This document shows positions 63,139 to 64,000 of a stretch of DNA of 64,000 nt, piece by piece (the stretch's first letter is position 1; every line of letters begins with the position of its first letter). The DNA is from CAWFLT01 sp963816795. Lineage in GTDB: Bacteria > Acidobacteriota > Vicinamibacteria > Vicinamibacterales > SCN-69-37. The position numbers were made by a program, and so were the translations under genes. The stretch is from positions 248,001 to 312,000 of the forward strand of contig CAWFLT010000002.1 in NCBI GenBank assembly GCA_963816795.1. The letters run 5' to 3'. The notes below the pieces were generated by a model, which saw only the letters and a program-made list of their open reading frames with translations, made no database searches and was not told the origin of the DNA.

Positions 63139-64000
63139 CTAAATCTCAGCCGCGGGCGCTGGTTCGACGTCGGGCTCGGGTTCCGGCGAACCGGCCTGTC
63201 GCGGAAGGCGGAAGCCGAGCCCATCGCGGACGAGTCCGGCGGCCTCGAGAAACCCGCCGAACGGATGGCCTGGCGCAGGCGTACCGTCGATCGTCGCGAT
63301 GTGCAGCGGTCTCGGTCCGCGCGCATCGCCGCGTCCGTAGCCGGCGATGCGGCTCGCGGCGGCTCTGGCCGTTCTCGACGCGAATGGTTCGGCGTCGGGC
63401 AGGTTCAGGACGATCTCACGGCCGCCGCGCGGGAGATAGGCGGCCATCGTGCCGTCGACGAGGATCACCGTCGCGCCGACCACGCGCGTGAGATTGGGCA
63501 TGGGCCAGGCGAGGGACGTGCCGTACGGATTCGCCGGATCGGCGGCCGCGAGGGCGACCGCGTGCGGCTCCTCGGGCGGCTCGCGCAGCGAACGCAGCAG
63601 ATCGAGGGCGCCGGGCAGCGCAAACTGCGTCGCGCCGAGACCGGTGACGAAGTAGCCGCGCCGCACGCGGCCGGCGTCGTCCATGACCCTCAGCGCCGGA
63701 TAGATCGCGCTGAAGCCGCCATTGATGTTCTCGGCCGCCAGCGCTTCGCGCGTGAGCACGCCGTGCCGCGCCAGCAACTGCCGGGCGAGGCCGGTCATGC
63801 GCTCGGTGGCGGTCACCGCGGCGGCTCGGCCGGCATCACGGACGAGCGTCCAGCGGCCTTCGGCCGTTCGCGGGACCGAGCGCCGCGACCGGAACGCCTG
63901 CGCCGGCAGCGTGCGTCGCGCTTCGATTCGCGCGGCCGGGCGAACGCTCGCAACGCGAAGAACGTGTCGCTCGTCACGACGCCCCGCCAGACCAGCCGCC
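63139..64000 (-). CDS. lhr: Lhr-type ATP-dependent helicase, C-terminal part
   Basis: C-terminal (Lhr-CTD) end of a large DEAD-family DNA helicase involved in DNA repair. The window cuts off the motor domains. Visible motifs are RLVWRGVVTSDTFFALRAFA at the edge, RRGYFVTGLGATQFALPGAL, LAAADPANPYGTSLAWP and VVGATVILVDGTMAAYLPRG. A break near 63935 joins the first segment to RIEARRTLPAQAF. The tail after about residue 205 of the main ORF (EPEPDVEPAPAAEI) is low complexity. Confidence 0.85.
   Translation of the reverse strand, partial: AAGLAGRRDERHVLRVASVRPAARIEARRTLPAQAFRSRRSVPRTAEGRWTLVRDAGRAAAVTATERMTGLARQLLARHGVLTREALAAENINGGFSAIYPALRVMDDAGRVRRGYFVTGLGATQFALPGALDLLRSLREPPEEPHAVALAAADPANPYGTSLAWPMPNLTRVVGATVILVDGTMAAYLPRGGREIVLNLPDAEPFASRTARAAASRIAGYGRGDARGPRPLHIATIDGTPAPGHPFGGFLEAAGLVRDGLGFRLPRQAGSPEPEPDVEPAPAAEI

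Overview
The window is high-GC bacterial DNA that looks like an Acidobacteriota genome, most likely class Vicinamibacteria. This is inferred from gene content, not from a marker gene. The signs are three large orphan MacB/FtsX permeases of the acidobacterial ADOP type, a VWFA-related secreted protein, several S9 peptidases and amidohydrolases, and several families of intergenic repeats. No rRNA, tRNA, CRISPR array or prophage was seen.

Many genes carry single-base frameshifts in otherwise well conserved proteins. One-base insertions seem to dominate, and short homopolymers such as CCCC are sometimes the site. This pattern suits uncorrected long-read sequence better than mass pseudogenisation. 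Such genes are reported as one CDS with the break noted. Two genes either side of a REP transposase (25.5-31.0 kb) are much more heavily broken.

Layout. 0-5 kb: branched-chain amino acid operon ilvD-ilvB-ilvN-ilvC on the minus strand. 5-8.1 kb: a compact cysteine operon. One protein joins a CysO-like sulfur carrier, a MoeB/ThiF E1-like enzyme and a rhodanese. The other joins CysM and a JAMM (Mec-like) protease. Ahead of them lie a putative leader peptide with four clustered Cys codons and an intrinsic terminator. 8-18.9 kb: two membrane/spermidine-synthase-fold fusions, a PLP decarboxylase, an AI-2E-type permease, CsbD, a DUF1080 protein and a nucleoside-type MFS carrier. 19-31 kb: Gfo/Idh/MocA oxidoreductase, M23 peptidase, VOC dioxygenase, ADOP permease, M24 peptidase, REP transposase element and S9 peptidase. 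31-40 kb: Ada, an S9 peptidase, a VWA protein, an RMD1-like protein, a predicted outer-membrane barrel and a TonB-like protein bracketed by repeats. 40-50 kb: dicarboxylate symporter, transhydrogenase subunits, CstA and two ADOP permeases. 50-59.6 kb: D-aminoacylase, VanZ-like protein, CbiX-like chelatase, class II photolyase, S9 peptidase and amidohydrolase. 59.6-64 kb: ArsR-methyltransferase regulator followed by ahcY, then YaeQ and the C-terminal part of an Lhr helicase.

The most interesting system is at 5.0-8.1 kb. It appears to encode most of the protein-thiocarboxylate route to cysteine on two fused polypeptides, under what looks like classical cysteine-codon attenuation. The ArsR-methyltransferase/ahcY pair suggests a second sulfur-metabolism control point. 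Peptidases, amidohydrolases, CstA and the symporter suggest growth on peptides and organic acids.
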